From Microcystis aeruginosa Ma_SC_T_19800800_S464 (GTDB taxonomy: Bacteria > Cyanobacteriota > Cyanobacteriia > Cyanobacteriales > Microcystaceae), in assembly GCA_007095785.1 (NCBI GenBank), contig SFBL01000103.1, positions 1-61,126 of the forward strand: a DNA stretch of 61,126 bases, given 5' to 3'. The notes under the pieces were generated by a model, which was not told the DNA's origin, searched no databases, and saw nothing but the letters and a program-made list of their open reading frames with translations. The position numbers were made by a program, and so were the translations under genes. Positions 25,836 through 36,848 of this stretch are shown in pieces; within the stretch, counting starts at the first letter, position 1, and each line of letters starts with the position of its first letter.

Positions 25836-27358
25836 CCGGAGCCATATTTCCAACTATCTAAACAACGATGGTAAAGATATTTTTGCTTGTCGGGTAACTT
25901 TTCTAAAACAGGTTTTAAGTTGGCTGCTAAGGGATATAAACCACTATACAAAGCTAAATTAAAATAATGTCCTGTCCAATCAATAAAAGGACTGATACCT
26001 ACTTGCGGAATCATCGGTAAAACTAATTGAGGATTAACCAAAGGCAAAGTTTTTGAGAGGGAAGAAAACTGCACCACATCCTGTAAAAACGGTTTTAATA
26101 CCTCATCTCCCAACTTATCCATTACCCGAAAAACTCCACTCATTAAGTCATTAATTTGATTGGGATTAGGGTGAGCAGACATCGGGACACTCATGGTTTT
26201 TTGAAATAGCCACGTTACCGATATATTTGGTTGATAGGGTTGTAAAAGTGCTAAATCTTCTCGGTTTAAAGCATCGATTTGTAAAGCTTCCTCGATGGCG
26301 AAAGTTAGCCTTTTTAAATGCCTAACCATTGCCCCAAAACCACCAAAACTGACTGGAGATTGACTACCGCTACTATCTCCCACTGCCAGAATTCTTGGCC
26401 AAGGCATTTTTAAAGGACTTTGACGATAGGCAGGGAAAAAACCCGCTAGAAAACGCTGAAACTTTACCGCTTCTAAATCTACCTTTTGATACTCCGGCAG
26501 TAATCTTAAATACTCCTCCATCAAAAATTCTAAACTAAAGCGATCAGGATGGGTATCAAGATAGGTAAATAAATAGGTTGTCCGACCATCCCTAGCGGGA
26601 AATGCTTCCCAAAAGTATTGACATTGGTGCAAGATTGGGGTAAAAGAATAAATCAAATCACCAGTTTCATTACTGGGAAAACCCTGACCGCAACTACCCA
26701 CCACTAAACAAACTCCATCGGGTTTTTCTCCTTTTCTTGCCTGTTTTGCAATTGGCGAAAAATGACCCATGGCATCGATTAATAAACGGGTTTTTAAAGT
26801 CATTTCTCCCGTTTTAACTATTACCCCATCAGGATGAATAATCGCCCCGCTAAACCCCAAATTTTCTAATAACTTTCCTCCCGCTTGCAAAAACTTAGTT
26901 TTTAAAGTCTCTAGCAAATAAACCGGATCAACGCCAATATTTAAAATATCTCTGACCCAAAGCTCATAACCTTGATAAAATCCCACCCTCCCAGGATTAT
27001 ATTCCGTCGCTATTGCTTGATTTAATTCCGCTCCGGTCAATAAATCTAACTCTAAAAAACTGCTTAGTTCTAAACGGGAAATATTCCACTCCTGCTCACG
27101 ACCGCGCAGAATACCTCTTTCTAATAATGCCACACGCCAGCCCCTAGTTTGCAAAGCAGCCCCGATGAAAATTCCCAGGGTTCCCCCCGCAATAACTAGA
27201 TCAAAATCCGTCTCTCCTAAAGATTGTTGACTTTGATTAATTACCGTAGGAATAACTGGATTTTCTAAACGCAAAGCTTGCCAAGCTCGATCACTAGCCC
27301 GCAATTGTTGTAAACTCTGAGGAGATACTCGATCGAGTAAAGATGCAACTAAAGACAT
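25811..27358 (-). CDS. cruP: FAD-dependent lycopene cyclase family protein, CruP-like
   Basis: 515 residues of the CruA/CruP flavoprotein family. The dinucleotide fold is DFDLVIAGGTLGIFIGAAL (about 52-70); later come LLIDAMGHFSPIAKQARKG, VVGSCGQGFP, ILAVGDSSGSQSPVSFGGFG and a C-terminal WTGHYFNLALYSGLYPL. The length suits CruP better than the longer CruA. CruP is widespread in cyanobacteria and plants, and in plants has been linked to limiting carotenoid epoxides under light stress rather than to primary cyclisation. The CruA/CruP distinction here is by memory. It is convergent with the helicase-like gene. Confidence 0.65.
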   Translation of the reverse strand: MSLVASLLDRVSPQSLQQLRASDRAWQALRLENPVIPTVINQSQQSLGETDFDLVIAGGTLGIFIGAALQTRGWRVALLERGILRGREQEWNISRLELSSFLELDLLTGAELNQAIATEYNPGRVGFYQGYELWVRDILNIGVDPVYLLETLKTKFLQAGGKLLENLGFSGAIIHPDGVIVKTGEMTLKTRLLIDAMGHFSPIAKQARKGEKPDGVCLVVGSCGQGFPSNETGDLIYSFTPILHQCQYFWEAFPARDGRTTYLFTYLDTHPDRFSLEFLMEEYLRLLPEYQKVDLEAVKFQRFLAGFFPAYRQSPLKMPWPRILAVGDSSGSQSPVSFGGFGAMVRHLKRLTFAIEEALQIDALNREDLALLQPYQPNISVTWLFQKTMSVPMSAHPNPNQINDLMSGVFRVMDKLGDEVLKPFLQDVVQFSSLSKTLPLVNPQLVLPMIPQVGISPFIDWTGHYFNLALYSGLYPLAANLKPVLEKLPDKQKYLYHRCLDSWKYGSGGDFISKQ

Positions 27359-27365
27359 AATCTTA

Positions 27366-27506
27366 TATCAGTTATCAGTTATCAGTTATCAGTTATCAGT
27401 TATCAGTTATCAGTTATCAGTTATCAGTTATCAGTTATCAGTTATCAGTTATCAGTTATCAGTTATCAGTTACCAGTTATCAGTTACCAGTTATCAGTTA
27501 CCAGTT
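27366..27506. repeat. tandem array of about 20 heptamers (GTTATCA)
   Basis: An almost perfect run of the 7-base unit GTTATCA, with three GTTACCA variants near the right end, lies directly upstream of the CruP-like gene. It is the longest of many such heptamer clusters here and belongs to the short tandemly repeated class known from cyanobacteria. Confidence 0.95.
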
Positions 27507-27585
27507 CAATGATCACTGATCAAAGCTCCCTTACACCCGTTTACTAGAAGCAGAGACTTGCCATCTCACCCTTAAGATAACTGCT

Positions 27586-27921
27586 CTATTTAGATTGGAA
27601 AAACTTTTTCCCTTCTTCAATGAGTTTATTAATATCCTTGAGAGAAACTCCAAAAATCGCTAAAACTCCCGTAAAGACTAACAAAAACCCGATAAAACTA
27701 TTCCGATCATAGAGAAATAAACCCACCAAAACGATAAAATAGGGAGAGAGAATTTTACTAATATTTTCAACTACAGTAACCACCTCTGGCGGGGTAGTCT
27801 CAACAAGATTAATATCAGCTTTATCCTGATCTGGTTCGAGATTTTGCTTAATCGAAAACATCACCTCCTGTAGGTCTTTTACCTCCGGTGGGTTCGGTTC
27901 CTTCGCTGGTTTGCCAAACAT
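27586..27921 (-). CDS. small membrane protein, unknown function
   Basis: 111 residues. A soluble N-terminal part (MFGKPAKEPNPPEVKDLQE) is followed by two membrane helices (about 66-80 and 83-98, IVLVGLFLYDRNSFIGFLLVFTGVL split by a short turn) and a charged C-terminus ending LIEEGKKFFQSK. The frame is open to 27996, but GAGGGAG lies seven bases before the ATG at 27921, fixing the start. No family recognised. It is divergent from leuA. Confidence 0.7.
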   Translation of the reverse strand: MFGKPAKEPNPPEVKDLQEVMFSIKQNLEPDQDKADINLVETTPPEVVTVVENISKILSPYFIVLVGLFLYDRNSFIGFLLVFTGVLAIFGVSLKDINKLIEEGKKFFQSK

Positions 27922-28097
27922 TGTTAACTCCCTCGCCAATTTATGTATATCCTCTATGGTAGCCAAAAAGAGGGCAAGCCGGAAAAGCGCAAGCAAGTCG
28001 AGAAATTCTCAGGGCAATTTTCCTTAACAACCCCCTCGGCCTGGGCTGCTATAATCAGAGGAACAACTCCCAAGTTCGTTAACGGTACAAAAAAACT

Positions 28098-29699
28098 ATG
28101 AATACCAGTCCAGACCGTGTGATTATCTTCGATACCACCCTTCGAGATGGGGAACAGTCCCCGGGTGCCGCTTTAAATGTGGATGAGAAGCTAACCATAG
28201 CGCGCGCACTGGCACGACTGGGAGTTGATGTCATTGAAGCAGGTTTTCCCCACGCTAGTCCGGGGGACTTTGAAGCTGTCCAAAAAATTGCCGCCAGCGT
28301 CGGCAGCGAAGCTGATAGCCCGATTATTTGCGGATTAGCCCGGGCTACCCAAAAAGATATCAAATCTGCCGCCGATGCGCTCAGACCCGCCGCCAAGCCC
28401 AGAATTCACACCTTCCTAGCCACATCTGATATCCACCTCCAATACAAACTTAAGAAGACTCGTCAGGAAGTTCTTGACATTGTGCCAGAAATGGTGGCCT
28501 ATGCTAAATCCTTTCTTAATGATGTGGAATTTTCCCCCGAAGATGCTGGCCGCAGCGATCCGGAATTCCTCTATCAAGTCCTCGAAAGAGCGATTGCCGC
28601 AGGAGCCACCACCGTTAATATTCCCGATACCGTCGGTTACACTACCCCCAGCGAATTTGGGGCTTTAATCCGTGGTATTAAGGAAAATGTCCCCAATATC
28701 GACCAAGCGATTATCTCCGTCCATGGTCACGACGATTTAGGGTTAGCGGTGGCTAATTTCCTCGAAGCAGTTAAAAATGGCGCTCGACAGTTGGAATGTA
28801 CCATTAACGGGATCGGTGAGCGTGCCGGTAACGCTTCCCTAGAAGAATTGGTGATGGCCCTTCATGTCCGGCGCTCCTATTTTAATCCTTTCCTCGGTCG
28901 TCCCCCAGAGTCCACGGAACCTTTAACCAAGATCAACACCAAGGAAATCTATCGCACTTCTCGCCTAGTTTCTAATCTTACCGGCATGATCGTGCAACCG
29001 AATAAGGCGATCGTCGGTGCTAACGCTTTCGCACACGAGTCGGGAATCCATCAGGACGGGGTGTTAAAACATAAACTCACCTATGAGATTATGGATGCAG
29101 AATCGATCGGTTTGACTAATAATCAGATCGTCCTCGGTAAACTCTCCGGCCGCAACGCTTTTCGCTCTCGGTTACAGGAATTGGGTTTTGAGCTTTCGGA
29201 AACGGAACTTAATAACGCTTTTATCCAGTTTAAAGAAATGGCTGATCGCAAAAAGGAAATCACCGATCGCGATCTGGAAGCGATTGTTAACGATGAAATC
29301 GATACGGTTCCCGATCACTTCCGCCTTGAATTAGTACAAGTGTCCTGTGGAAATAACGCCAGACCCACGGCCACGGTAACGATTCGCACTCCCGACGGTA
29401 GCGAGTTATCCGATGCAGCCATTGGTACAGGTCCGGTGGATGCTCTCTGCAAAGCGATCGATCGAGTGGTGCAGATTCCGAACGAATTAATTTCTTTCTC
29501 AGTGCGAGAAGTGACCGAGGGAATCGATGCTTTAGGAGAAGTGACCACCCGTCTCCGTTACGAAGGACGCACCTATTCTGCTCGCGCAGCCGATACCGAT
29601 ATTATTGTCGCCTCCGCTCGCGCCTACGTCAGCGCCTTAAACCGTCTCCACGTCGCACTGCAGCAGAAGGAAAAAACCCCCGAAATGCTACAAGTCTAG
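28098..29699 (+). CDS. leuA: 2-isopropylmalate synthase
   Basis: It condenses acetyl-CoA with 2-oxoisovalerate, the first step of leucine synthesis. 533 residues: a catalytic TIM barrel with [16 protein letters not shown] (R16, D17), metal-binding HGHDDLG, and [14 protein letters not shown], then linker helices and a C-terminal leucine-sensing LeuA dimer domain (about 395-533, [20 protein letters not shown]). Full length, with the allosteric domain intact. A TATAAT at 28050-28055 may be the -10 box of its promoter. Confidence 0.97.
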   Translation: MNTSPDRVIIFDTTLRDGEQSPGAALNVDEKLTIARALARLGVDVIEAGFPHASPGDFEAVQKIAASVGSEADSPIICGLARATQKDIKSAADALRPAAKPRIHTFLATSDIHLQYKLKKTRQEVLDIVPEMVAYAKSFLNDVEFSPEDAGRSDPEFLYQVLERAIAAGATTVNIPDTVGYTTPSEFGALIRGIKENVPNIDQAIISVHGHDDLGLAVANFLEAVKNGARQLECTINGIGERAGNASLEELVMALHVRRSYFNPFLGRPPESTEPLTKINTKEIYRTSRLVSNLTGMIVQPNKAIVGANAFAHESGIHQDGVLKHKLTYEIMDAESIGLTNNQIVLGKLSGRNAFRSRLQELGFELSETELNNAFIQFKEMADRKKEITDRDLEAIVNDEIDTVPDHFRLELVQVSCGNNARPTATVTIRTPDGSELSDAAIGTGPVDALCKAIDRVVQIPNELISFSVREVTEGIDALGEVTTRLRYEGRTYSARAADTDIIVASARAYVSALNRLHVALQQKEKTPEMLQV

Positions 29700-29734
29700 A
29701 TAGGGTTTGCTGAACAAGTTGGTCGCTGGAGTTA

Positions 29735-29940
29735 GTAATCAGGAGTCAGGAGTCAGGAGACAGGAGATTATTTTATTTATTCTCCCTACACCCCACACCC
29801 CACACCCCACACCCCATCACCCCACTTCCCCATCTCCCCATCTCCCCATCTCCCCATCTCCCCATCTCCCCATCTCCCCATCTCCCCATCTCCCCATCTC
29901 CCCACTTCCCCATCTCCCCACACCCCACTTCCCCACGTCG
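29735..29940. repeat. low-complexity block with tandem CATCTCCCC nonamers
   Basis: GGAGTCA and CACACCC units lead into about eight to ten copies of the nonamer CATCTCCCC (about 29829-29912) and more CACTTCCCC/CACACCCC variants. Open frames across it are repeat artefacts. Confidence 0.9.
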
Positions 29941-30108
29941 CTATTGGAGAAAATATTAAATTTGTCTCGCAAATTTCTAAAATGTTGCTAACTTAATATT
30001 ATGAGCTTGCGCTCTGTCGTAGTGCAAATGTACCAACCAGATTCCCGTAAAAGCAATGAGGGATGAAATTTATCCGCAAGAATCCGATCACATTAAATAC
30101 AATAGCTA

Positions 30109-30221
30109 ATACCATTTTTCTTTATTCGTGGCAGACATCCTACTCCCCTCTCCGTTTCTGGGAGAGGGTTTGGGGGTGAGGGTAATTAACCATCTCTGTC
30201 ATTACTTTAGAAAAATGGTAT
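30109..30221. mobile_element. 113-base MITE-like element with perfect 13-base terminal inverted repeats
   Basis: ATACCATTTTTCT at 30109-30121 is the exact reverse complement of AGAAAAATGGTAT at 30209-30221. The centre carries a CCCTCTCC/GGAGAGGG hairpin. The right half recurs at 22724-22790. No protein is encoded. A non-autonomous DNA transposon derivative is the simplest reading. The remaining spacer (29941-30108, 30222-30609) shows nothing recognisable. Confidence 0.7.
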
Positions 30222-30609
30222 GAGGACTAAAGGAATTAGCCAAGGCAAATAGGGATGCTGTTCCTCTTGCCAGTGAGAACAGTTAACCCACCCCATAGTT
30301 CCTTTGATTGTTAGCTATCTGGTCAACACCGCAGACAAACCGGCGATCGGATTTCAGTCCTCCAGCCATTTACCCAATTTTTGCAGGAGCCAGATTATGA
30401 GTTGACCGAGCTAAAACAGCATTCCGTGTCGCTAAAATCGCATCGACACAAGGAAATTTAAGCAAAAATCTTCTCCCATTTGTTGTAATTAAAGCTACAA
30501 TCGGAAAAGTCTTTCCCCGTCTCGGATTTGAGACACAAATTTGTTCAGTATCACCTAGATTGAGATTCGATCTTCTAGTTTTGCACAGAAGGAGCAAGAG
30601 GAAAACGGC

Positions 30610-31860
30610 ATGATGCAGGCCCACGATGTACTAACCCTTACCGAGCCGCCATTGGATTTAGATTTGATTGACCTAGACGAAGACTTCGATGATGAGGATA
30701 TCGAGTTAGAGCTAGAAGAAACCAGCGATAGCAACGATGGCAAAAAAAACCGCCGCCTTGCCAGCGCTCGTCGTCGCGACGCCGCTAGAAAAAAACCCTA
30801 TACAGAAGATTCGATTCGGATTTATCTGCAAGAGATCGGCAGGATTCGGTTATTGAGAGCGGAGGAGGAGATCGAATTAGCGAGAAAAATCGCCGATCTC
30901 CTGAAATTAGAACGCATTCGCGAAGATTTTTGCCTCTATAGCGATGCTGAATGGGGAAAACAGGTTTTCTTGTTCGAGCGCATCGAGAAAATTATCGTTG
31001 AAAAATCGGAAAAAGAACCGAAATTATCGGATATTAAGGCTTATTTAGGTAAGACGGAGCTAATGGCTCCCCTGGTGGAAGAATGGCTGGCGAAATCAAA
31101 GGAATACTTATCGGCCTTTAAGCGTCGATTGTACCATGGTCGTCGCGCTAAGGAAAAAATGGTACAATCGAACCTGCGTTTAGTGGTTTCGATCGCCAAG
31201 AAATACATGAATCGCGGTCTTTCCTTCCAAGATTTAATTCAAGAAGGTTCCCTCGGTTTGATCCGCGCCGCCGAAAAATTCGACCACGAAAAGGGTTATA
31301 AATTCTCCACCTATGCCACTTGGTGGATTCGTCAAGCCATCACCCGGGCGATCGCCGATCAATCCCGCACCATTAGACTTCCCGTCCACCTCTACGAAAC
31401 CATCTCCCGGATCAAAAAAACCACCAAGATTCTTTCTCAGGAAATGCGTCGCAAACCCACCGAGGAAGAAATCGCCACCAAGATGGAGATGACCATTGAA
31501 AAACTGCGTTTTATTGCTAAATCTGCCCAATTACCTATTTCTCTAGAGACTCCCATCGGTAAAGAAGAAGATTCCCGTTTAGGAGACTTTATCGAAGCAG
31601 ATGGGGAAACCCCAGAAGATGAAGTTTCTAAAAATTTATTACGCGAGGATTTAGAAAATGTCCTCGATACCCTTAGTCCTCGCGAACGGGATGTGCTGCG
31701 TCTGCGCTACGGTTTAGATGACGGCCGGATGAAAACACTCGAAGAAATCGGCCAGATTTTCAACGTCACTCGCGAGCGCATTCGTCAAATAGAAGCCAAG
31801 GCCCTGCGGAAACTGCGTCACCCCAACCGTAATAGTATCCTCAAAGAGTACATTCGTTAA
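30610..31860 (+). CDS. rpoD: principal RNA polymerase sigma factor SigA
   Basis: 416 residues, the group 1 sigma-70 of cyanobacteria, essential for growth. An acidic N-terminus ([16 protein letters not shown]) is followed by region 1.2 ([19 protein letters not shown]), region 2 ([17 protein letters not shown] ... [17 protein letters not shown]), region 3, and region 4 with the -35 helix-turn-helix ([19 protein letters not shown]). The length and the long nonconserved segment after 1.2 fit SigA rather than the shorter group 2 factors. ATG 30610 and 30613 are equally possible starts. A terminator follows. Confidence 0.95.
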   Translation: MMQAHDVLTLTEPPLDLDLIDLDEDFDDEDIELELEETSDSNDGKKNRRLASARRRDAARKKPYTEDSIRIYLQEIGRIRLLRAEEEIELARKIADLLKLERIREDFCLYSDAEWGKQVFLFERIEKIIVEKSEKEPKLSDIKAYLGKTELMAPLVEEWLAKSKEYLSAFKRRLYHGRRAKEKMVQSNLRLVVSIAKKYMNRGLSFQDLIQEGSLGLIRAAEKFDHEKGYKFSTYATWWIRQAITRAIADQSRTIRLPVHLYETISRIKKTTKILSQEMRRKPTEEEIATKMEMTIEKLRFIAKSAQLPISLETPIGKEEDSRLGDFIEADGETPEDEVSKNLLREDLENVLDTLSPRERDVLRLRYGLDDGRMKTLEEIGQIFNVTRERIRQIEAKALRKLRHPNRNSILKEYIR

Positions 31861-31883
31861 CTTCCCGCTCTTAAAAAACTGGC

Positions 31884-31913
31884 AACTGAGTCTCCTTGAG
31901 GCTCAGTTTTCTT
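31884..31913 (+). terminator. terminator after rpoD
   Basis: AACTGAG (31884-31890) and CTCAGTT (31902-31908) form a stem around an 11-base loop, followed by TTTTCTT. Confidence 0.75.
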
Positions 31914-31992
31914 GTCATCTACACTTCCCCATCTCTGGGAACCTAATCCTGAAAATATCTCTGGGGTTGCCCCACTCCTGTCCAGAAAACTC

Positions 31993-32022
31993 TTGCAACA
32001 AATAGCACAAATCTGTTATCAT
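31993..32022 (+). promoter_or_regulatory. candidate promoter for rpsT
   Basis: TTGCAA at 31993-31998 and TATCAT at 32017-32022 are 18 bases apart, upstream of rpsT by about 50 bases. The match is fair, not strong. Confidence 0.4.
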
Positions 32023-32074
32023 GGTTTGTCTGTGTCCGGATTAACCATACCAGTATTGAGAACAAGAAACGACT

Positions 32075-32368
32075 GTGGCTAATACAAAGTCTGCACTCAA
32101 ACGAGTCCAAATCTCCGAAAGAAATCGTCTACGCAACAAAGCGTACAAGTCAGCCGTAAGAACCCTGATCAAAAAATGTCTTGTCGCTGTCTCAGCCTAC
32201 GGAGCCAACCCCAGCCCAGAAGGGCTAGAAAGCGCCCAACAAGCTCTATCGGAAGCTTACAGTAAAATCGATAAAGCCGTCAAGCGCAACGTCTTGCACC
32301 GGAACAACGGCGCTAGAAAAAAAGCCGGTTTAGCCAAAGCCTTGCAAAAAGTTAGCCAAGCTTCCTAA
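32075..32368 (+). CDS. rpsT: 30S ribosomal protein S20
   Basis: 97 residues, very basic. The start is GTG at 32075, giving (M)[21 protein letters not shown], followed by [11 protein letters not shown] and a C-terminal [21 protein letters not shown], all typical of S20, which binds 16S rRNA early in assembly. tatD follows 50 bases later on the same strand. Confidence 0.97.
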   Translation: MANTKSALKRVQISERNRLRNKAYKSAVRTLIKKCLVAVSAYGANPSPEGLESAQQALSEAYSKIDKAVKRNVLHRNNGARKKAGLAKALQKVSQAS

Positions 32369-32418
32369 GAAACGAGTAAGCTGTAATCAGAACAGACGCA
32401 ACAAGCGATCGGGGGTCG

Positions 32419-33198
32419 ATGCAATTAATAGATACGCACGTTCATCTGAACTTTGACGTTTTGCAAGCCGACTTGCCCGCTATCTCCGAACGGTGGCGAA
32501 GCGTGGGAGTCGTTCATCTGGTTCACTCCTGTGTCGAACCGGATGAATTTGCGGCGATAAAAGCCATTGCTGATCAATTCGAGGAAATTTCCTTCGCCGT
32601 CGGTTTACATCCCCTAGATGCCCAAAAATGGCGAGACAATAGTGCCGATCAGATCGAATCCCTTGCTCGATCTGATCGGCGTGTCGTGGCGATCGGAGAA
32701 ATGGGTTTAGACTTCTATAAAGCGGATAATCAAGAGCAGCAAAAACAAGTCTTTTGGACCCAATTAGAAATCGCCCATCGTCTCGATAAACCCGTGATTA
32801 TCCATTGTCGAGATGCGGCCAAGGCAATGCGGGAGGAAATCAGCGCATTTCGGCAACAAGTGGGCAAAATTGACGGCGTGATGCACTGCTGGACGGGCAA
32901 CCCCGAAGAAACTCAATGGTTTTTAGATTTGGGTTTTTACATCAGCTTTAGCGGCATCGTCACCTTCAAAAACAGTAAAACCGTGCAAGCTGCCGCCCAA
33001 ATCGTCCCTGGCGATCGCCTACTGATCGAAACTGATTGCCCCTTTCTCTCCCCCAATCCCCACCGCGGTAAACCCTGTGAACCCTCCTTCGTCTTCCACG
33101 TGGCCGAAACCGTCGCCCGTCTGCGCGGCGTTTCTCTCGAAACCCTAGCCGAACAAACCACCCACAACGCCCGCCACTTATTTCAACTCCCCAGTTAA
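32419..33198 (+). CDS. tatD: TatD family metal-dependent hydrolase
   Basis: 259 residues of the TatD amidohydrolase-type barrel, with DNase or phosphodiesterase activity in studied members. Metal ligands are visible: [11 protein letters not shown] (H7, H9), [10 protein letters not shown] (Glu), PVIIHCRDA and GVMHCWTG, and the final [15 protein letters not shown] with its Asp. The length is normal. The rpsT-tatD-rpoB-rpoC2 order resembles, as I recall it, the tatD-rpoB-rpoC2 run of Synechocystis. Confidence 0.95.
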   Translation: MQLIDTHVHLNFDVLQADLPAISERWRSVGVVHLVHSCVEPDEFAAIKAIADQFEEISFAVGLHPLDAQKWRDNSADQIESLARSDRRVVAIGEMGLDFYKADNQEQQKQVFWTQLEIAHRLDKPVIIHCRDAAKAMREEISAFRQQVGKIDGVMHCWTGNPEETQWFLDLGFYISFSGIVTFKNSKTVQAAAQIVPGDRLLIETDCPFLSPNPHRGKPCEPSFVFHVAETVARLRGVSLETLAEQTTHNARHLFQLPS

Positions 33199-33220
33199 AA
33201 AACACAGTTTATTAGCACAG

Positions 33221-33335
33221 AGCAGGGAATGGGGGAATGGGGAAATGGGGGAATTCAACTAAAACCCTAAAACCCCCCGCAACGCGCACGCAGTGACCAC
33301 CCTAAAACCCCATCACCCAACCCCTCACTGCTCAC
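33221..33335. repeat. low-complexity repeat upstream of rpoB, shared with its 3' side
   Basis: A 34-base stretch at 33243-33276 (core GAATTCAACTAAAACCCTAA) recurs identically at 36733-36766. CACCCAACCCCTCACTGC with following TCAC (33314-33335) recurs inverted at 36697-36718 with one mismatch. rpoB is thus bracketed by the same repeat family. Confidence 0.9.
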
Positions 33336-33379
33336 TGATATTCGACCGTCGCTATCGTGTCATCAGCCCTTGTAACCCT

Positions 33380-36300
33380 ATGAACAATCTTACCTTTAAT
33401 CTCTTACCCGACCTCATCGAAATCCAACACTCCAGTTTTCGGTGGTTTTTGGAAGAAGGACTGATCGAGGAACTGAATAGCTTTTCCCCCATCAGCGACT
33501 ATACAGGTAAATTAGAACTACATTTCCTCGGCCAGGACTACAGACTCAAAGAACCGAAATACAACGTCGATGAGGCCAAACGACGCGATAGCACCTATTC
33601 CGTTCAGATGTACGTTCCCACCCGTTTAATCAACAAAGAAACGGGAGAAAACATCGAACAGGAAGTTTTTATCGGCGATTTACCGCTGATGACCGAACGG
33701 GGAACCTTTATCATTAACGGGGCCGAACGAGTTATCGTCAATCAGATCGTCCGTTCCCCCGGTGTTTACTACAAAGCCGAAATCGACAAAAATGGTCGCC
33801 GTACCTACTCCGCTTCCCTGATTCCCAACCGAGGAGCTTGGTTAAAATTTGAAACCGACAAAAACGGCTTAGTCTGGGTCAGAATCGACAAAACCCGCAA
33901 ATTATCCGCCCAAGTTCTCCTGAAAGCGATCGGATTGAGCGATAACGAAATCTTTGACTCCCTACGCCATCCCGAATTCTACCAAAAAACCCTCGACAAA
34001 GAAGGCAATCCCACCGAAGAAGAGGCACTCCTCGACCTCTACCGCAAACTACGCCCCGGGGAACCTCCCACCGTCACCGGCGGACAACAACTGCTCGAAT
34101 CGCGCTTTTTTGACAATAAACGCTACGATCTCGGGCGCGTTGGTCGTTATAAACTCAACAAAAAACTACGCCTCAACGTCCCCGATAACCAGCGCGTTCT
34201 CACCACCACCGACATTTTATCGGCGATCGACTACCTAATTAACCTCGAATTTGACATCGGCAACACCGACGACATCGACCACCTCGGCAACCGTCGCGTC
34301 CGTTCCGTGGGTGAACTGCTCCAAAACCAAGTGCGAGTAGGTTTAAACCGCTTAGAAAGAATCATTCGGGAACGGATGACCGTCAGCGAATCCCAAAACC
34401 TCACCCCCGCTTCCCTAGTCAACCCGAAACCCCTAGTAGCGGCGATTAAAGAATTCTTTGGTTCCTCGCAACTCTCCCAGTTTATGGATCAAACCAACCC
34501 CCTAGCGGAATTGACCCATAAACGCCGTATTTCCGCCCTTGGTCCTGGCGGTCTGACCCGGGAACGGGCCGGTTTTGCCGTGCGTGACATTCACCCCTCC
34601 CACCACGGTCGCATCTGTCCCGTGGAAACCCCAGAAGGTCCCAACGCTGGTTTAATCGGTTCCCTAGCCACCTACGCTCGCGTCAACGACTACGGTTTTA
34701 TTGAAACCCCCTGTTATGTGGTGGAAAATGGCCGAGTCCGCTACGATCTCCCCGTTAAATACCTCACCGCCGACGAAGAAGACGATCTGCGGGTAGCACC
34801 GGGAGACGTGGCCACCGATGAAAATGGTTATATCCTCGGCGAAACTATCCCAGTGCGCTATCGGCAGGAATTCTCCACCACTTCTCCCGAACAGGTGGAC
34901 TACGTTTGTGTTTCCCCCGTGCAAATTGTCTCGGTGGCCACTTCCCTGATTCCCTTCCTTGAACATGACGACGCGAACCGCGCCCTCATGGGGTCTAATA
35001 TGCAACGACAAGCGGTTCCCCTGCTGCGTCCCGAACGTCCCCTTGTGGGTACCGGATTGGAAGCACAGGCCGCTCGCGACTCCGGCATGGTCATCGTTTC
35101 CCGTACCAATGGGGTCGTTTCCTACGTCGATGCTAACCGGATTCGCATCAAAGTAGCGGATGAAGACAAAGAGATTTTCGGCAAGAGCGAGATCGAGTAC
35201 GAAATTCAGAAATATCAACGCTCTAACCAAGATACCTGCCTAAATCAGCGTCCTTTAGTCTATCAAGGTGAACAGGTTGTCCCCGGACAAATCCTCGCCG
35301 ATGGTTCCGCCACCGAAGGAGGAGAAATCGCCCTCGGCCAGAATATCCTCGTCGCCTATATGCCCTGGGAAGGCTATAACTACGAAGACGCAATTTTAAT
35401 CAGTGAAAGACTGGTGGCACAAGATGTCTATACCAGTATCCACATTGAAAAATACGAAATCGAAGCCCGTCAAACTAAACTCGGACCGGAGGAAATCACC
35501 AGGGAAATTCCCAACGTCGGTGAAGATGCCCTGCGAAACCTCGATGAACGCGGTATTATTCGCATCGGCGCTTGGGTAGAAGCCAGCGATATCCTCGTGG
35601 GGAAAGTCACCCCGAAAGGCGAATCAGACCAACCCCCCGAAGAAAAACTACTGCGGGCAATTTTCGGCGAAAAGGCCCGGGATGTACGGGATAACTCCCT
35701 GCGCGTCCCCAACGGCGAAAAAGGCCGGGTAGTGGATGTGCGGGTATTTACCCGCGAACAGGGAGATGAATTACCCCCCGGGGCGAATATGGTAGTACGG
35801 GTTTACGTTGCCCAAAAACGCAAAATCCAAGTGGGCGATAAAATGGCGGGTCGTCACGGCAATAAAGGGATTATTTCTCGGATTCTGCCCCTGGAAGATA
35901 TGCCCTACCTCCCCGATGGTCGCCCCGTCGATATCGTTCTCAATCCCCTAGGGGTTCCCAGTCGCATGAACGTCGGTCAGGTGTTTGAATGTTTACTGGG
36001 TTGGGCCGGCGAAAATCTGGGCGTGCGCTTTAAGATTACTCCCTTTGACGAAATGTATGGGGAAGAAGCCAGCCGTTTAACCGTCCACGGATTGCTAGAA
36101 AATGCCTCGAAAAAACCTAATCGCGATTGGGTGTTCAAGGAAGAACACGCCGGCAAAGTCACCGTTTACGATGGTCGCACTGGCGAACCCTTTGACCGTC
36201 CCGTTACCGTCGGTATGGCCTATATGTTAAAACTGGTTCACTTGGTTGATGATAAGATTCACGCCCGTTCTACCGGTCCCTACTCCTTGGTTACTCAGCA

Positions 36301-36691
36301 GCCCTTGGGCGGTAAAGCTCAACAGGGGGGCCAACGCTTCGGAGAAATGGAAGTCTGGGCCCTGGAAGCCTACGGGGCGGCCTATACCTTGCAGGAATTG
36401 CTAACGGTGAAATCCGATGATATGCAAGGACGGAATGAGGCTTTAAATGCGATCGTAAAAGGCAAGCCGATTCCCCGCCCGGGTACGCCAGAATCCTTTA
36501 AGGTTTTGATGCGAGAATTGCAATCCCTCGGCCTCGATATCGCCGTTCACAAGGTGGAAAATGCCCCCGATGGTACTTCCCGGGATGTGGAGGTGGATCT
36601 GATGGTCGATGTCGGCCGTCGCGCCCCCTCTCGCCCCACCTACGAATCCTTAACCACGGAAGACCTTGAGGAAGAAGAATCGGAAGTGTAA
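33380..36691 (+). CDS. rpoB: RNA polymerase beta subunit
   Basis: 1103 residues, catalytic core subunit of RNA polymerase. Typical landmarks: [20 protein letters not shown] at the start, [17 protein letters not shown] with the rifampicin-region context, [32 protein letters not shown] and [19 protein letters not shown] near the end. The frame is open to 33293, but the upstream codons are repeat-derived and ATG 33380 gives the usual cyanobacterial N-terminus [12 protein letters not shown]. Followed by a repeat spacer and then rpoC2; rpoC1 is not in between. Confidence 0.97.
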   Translation: MNNLTFNLLPDLIEIQHSSFRWFLEEGLIEELNSFSPISDYTGKLELHFLGQDYRLKEPKYNVDEAKRRDSTYSVQMYVPTRLINKETGENIEQEVFIGDLPLMTERGTFIINGAERVIVNQIVRSPGVYYKAEIDKNGRRTYSASLIPNRGAWLKFETDKNGLVWVRIDKTRKLSAQVLLKAIGLSDNEIFDSLRHPEFYQKTLDKEGNPTEEEALLDLYRKLRPGEPPTVTGGQQLLESRFFDNKRYDLGRVGRYKLNKKLRLNVPDNQRVLTTTDILSAIDYLINLEFDIGNTDDIDHLGNRRVRSVGELLQNQVRVGLNRLERIIRERMTVSESQNLTPASLVNPKPLVAAIKEFFGSSQLSQFMDQTNPLAELTHKRRISALGPGGLTRERAGFAVRDIHPSHHGRICPVETPEGPNAGLIGSLATYARVNDYGFIETPCYVVENGRVRYDLPVKYLTADEEDDLRVAPGDVATDENGYILGETIPVRYRQEFSTTSPEQVDYVCVSPVQIVSVATSLIPFLEHDDANRALMGSNMQRQAVPLLRPERPLVGTGLEAQAARDSGMVIVSRTNGVVSYVDANRIRIKVADEDKEIFGKSEIEYEIQKYQRSNQDTCLNQRPLVYQGEQVVPGQILADGSATEGGEIALGQNILVAYMPWEGYNYEDAILISERLVAQDVYTSIHIEKYEIEARQTKLGPEEITREIPNVGEDALRNLDERGIIRIGAWVEASDILVGKVTPKGESDQPPEEKLLRAIFGEKARDVRDNSLRVPNGEKGRVVDVRVFTREQGDELPPGANMVVRVYVAQKRKIQVGDKMAGRHGNKGIISRILPLEDMPYLPDGRPVDIVLNPLGVPSRMNVGQVFECLLGWAGENLGVRFKITPFDEMYGEEASRLTVHGLLENASKKPNRDWVFKEEHAGKVTVYDGRTGEPFDRPVTVGMAYMLKLVHLVDDKIHARSTGPYSLVTQQPLGGKAQQGGQRFGEMEVWALEAYGAAYTLQELLTVKSDDMQGRNEALNAIVKGKPIPRPGTPESFKVLMRELQSLGLDIAVHKVENAPDGTSRDVEVDLMVDVGRRAPSRPTYESLTTEDLEEEESEV

Positions 36692-36696
36692 TTTCA

Positions 36697-36782
36697 GTGA
36701 GCAGTGAGGGGTTAGGTGAGGGGGAAATGGGCAAATGGGGGAATTCAACTAAAACCCTAAAACCCCAACACCCAACCCCTAT
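36697..36782. repeat. repeat spacer between rpoB and rpoC2
   Basis: It contains the second copy of the 34-base repeat (36733-36766) and the inverted 22-base unit (36697-36718) described for 33221-33335. No terminator is evident, so rpoC2 may be read through from rpoB. Confidence 0.85.
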
Positions 36783-36848
36783 AACCAATCTTGTTACTGT
36801 TCACCGATGGCTGATAGCTAATAGCTGTTTACTTGTACTGGGATCGAG

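Noticed and set aside
27366-27506. Regular repeats considered as a CRISPR array
   Set aside because: The unit is 7 bases with no spacers, and no cas genes are present.
30370-30624. 84-codon minus-strand frame antisense to the rpoD leader
   Set aside because: No family resemblance, overlaps the start of rpoD, and lacks a plausible translation signal.
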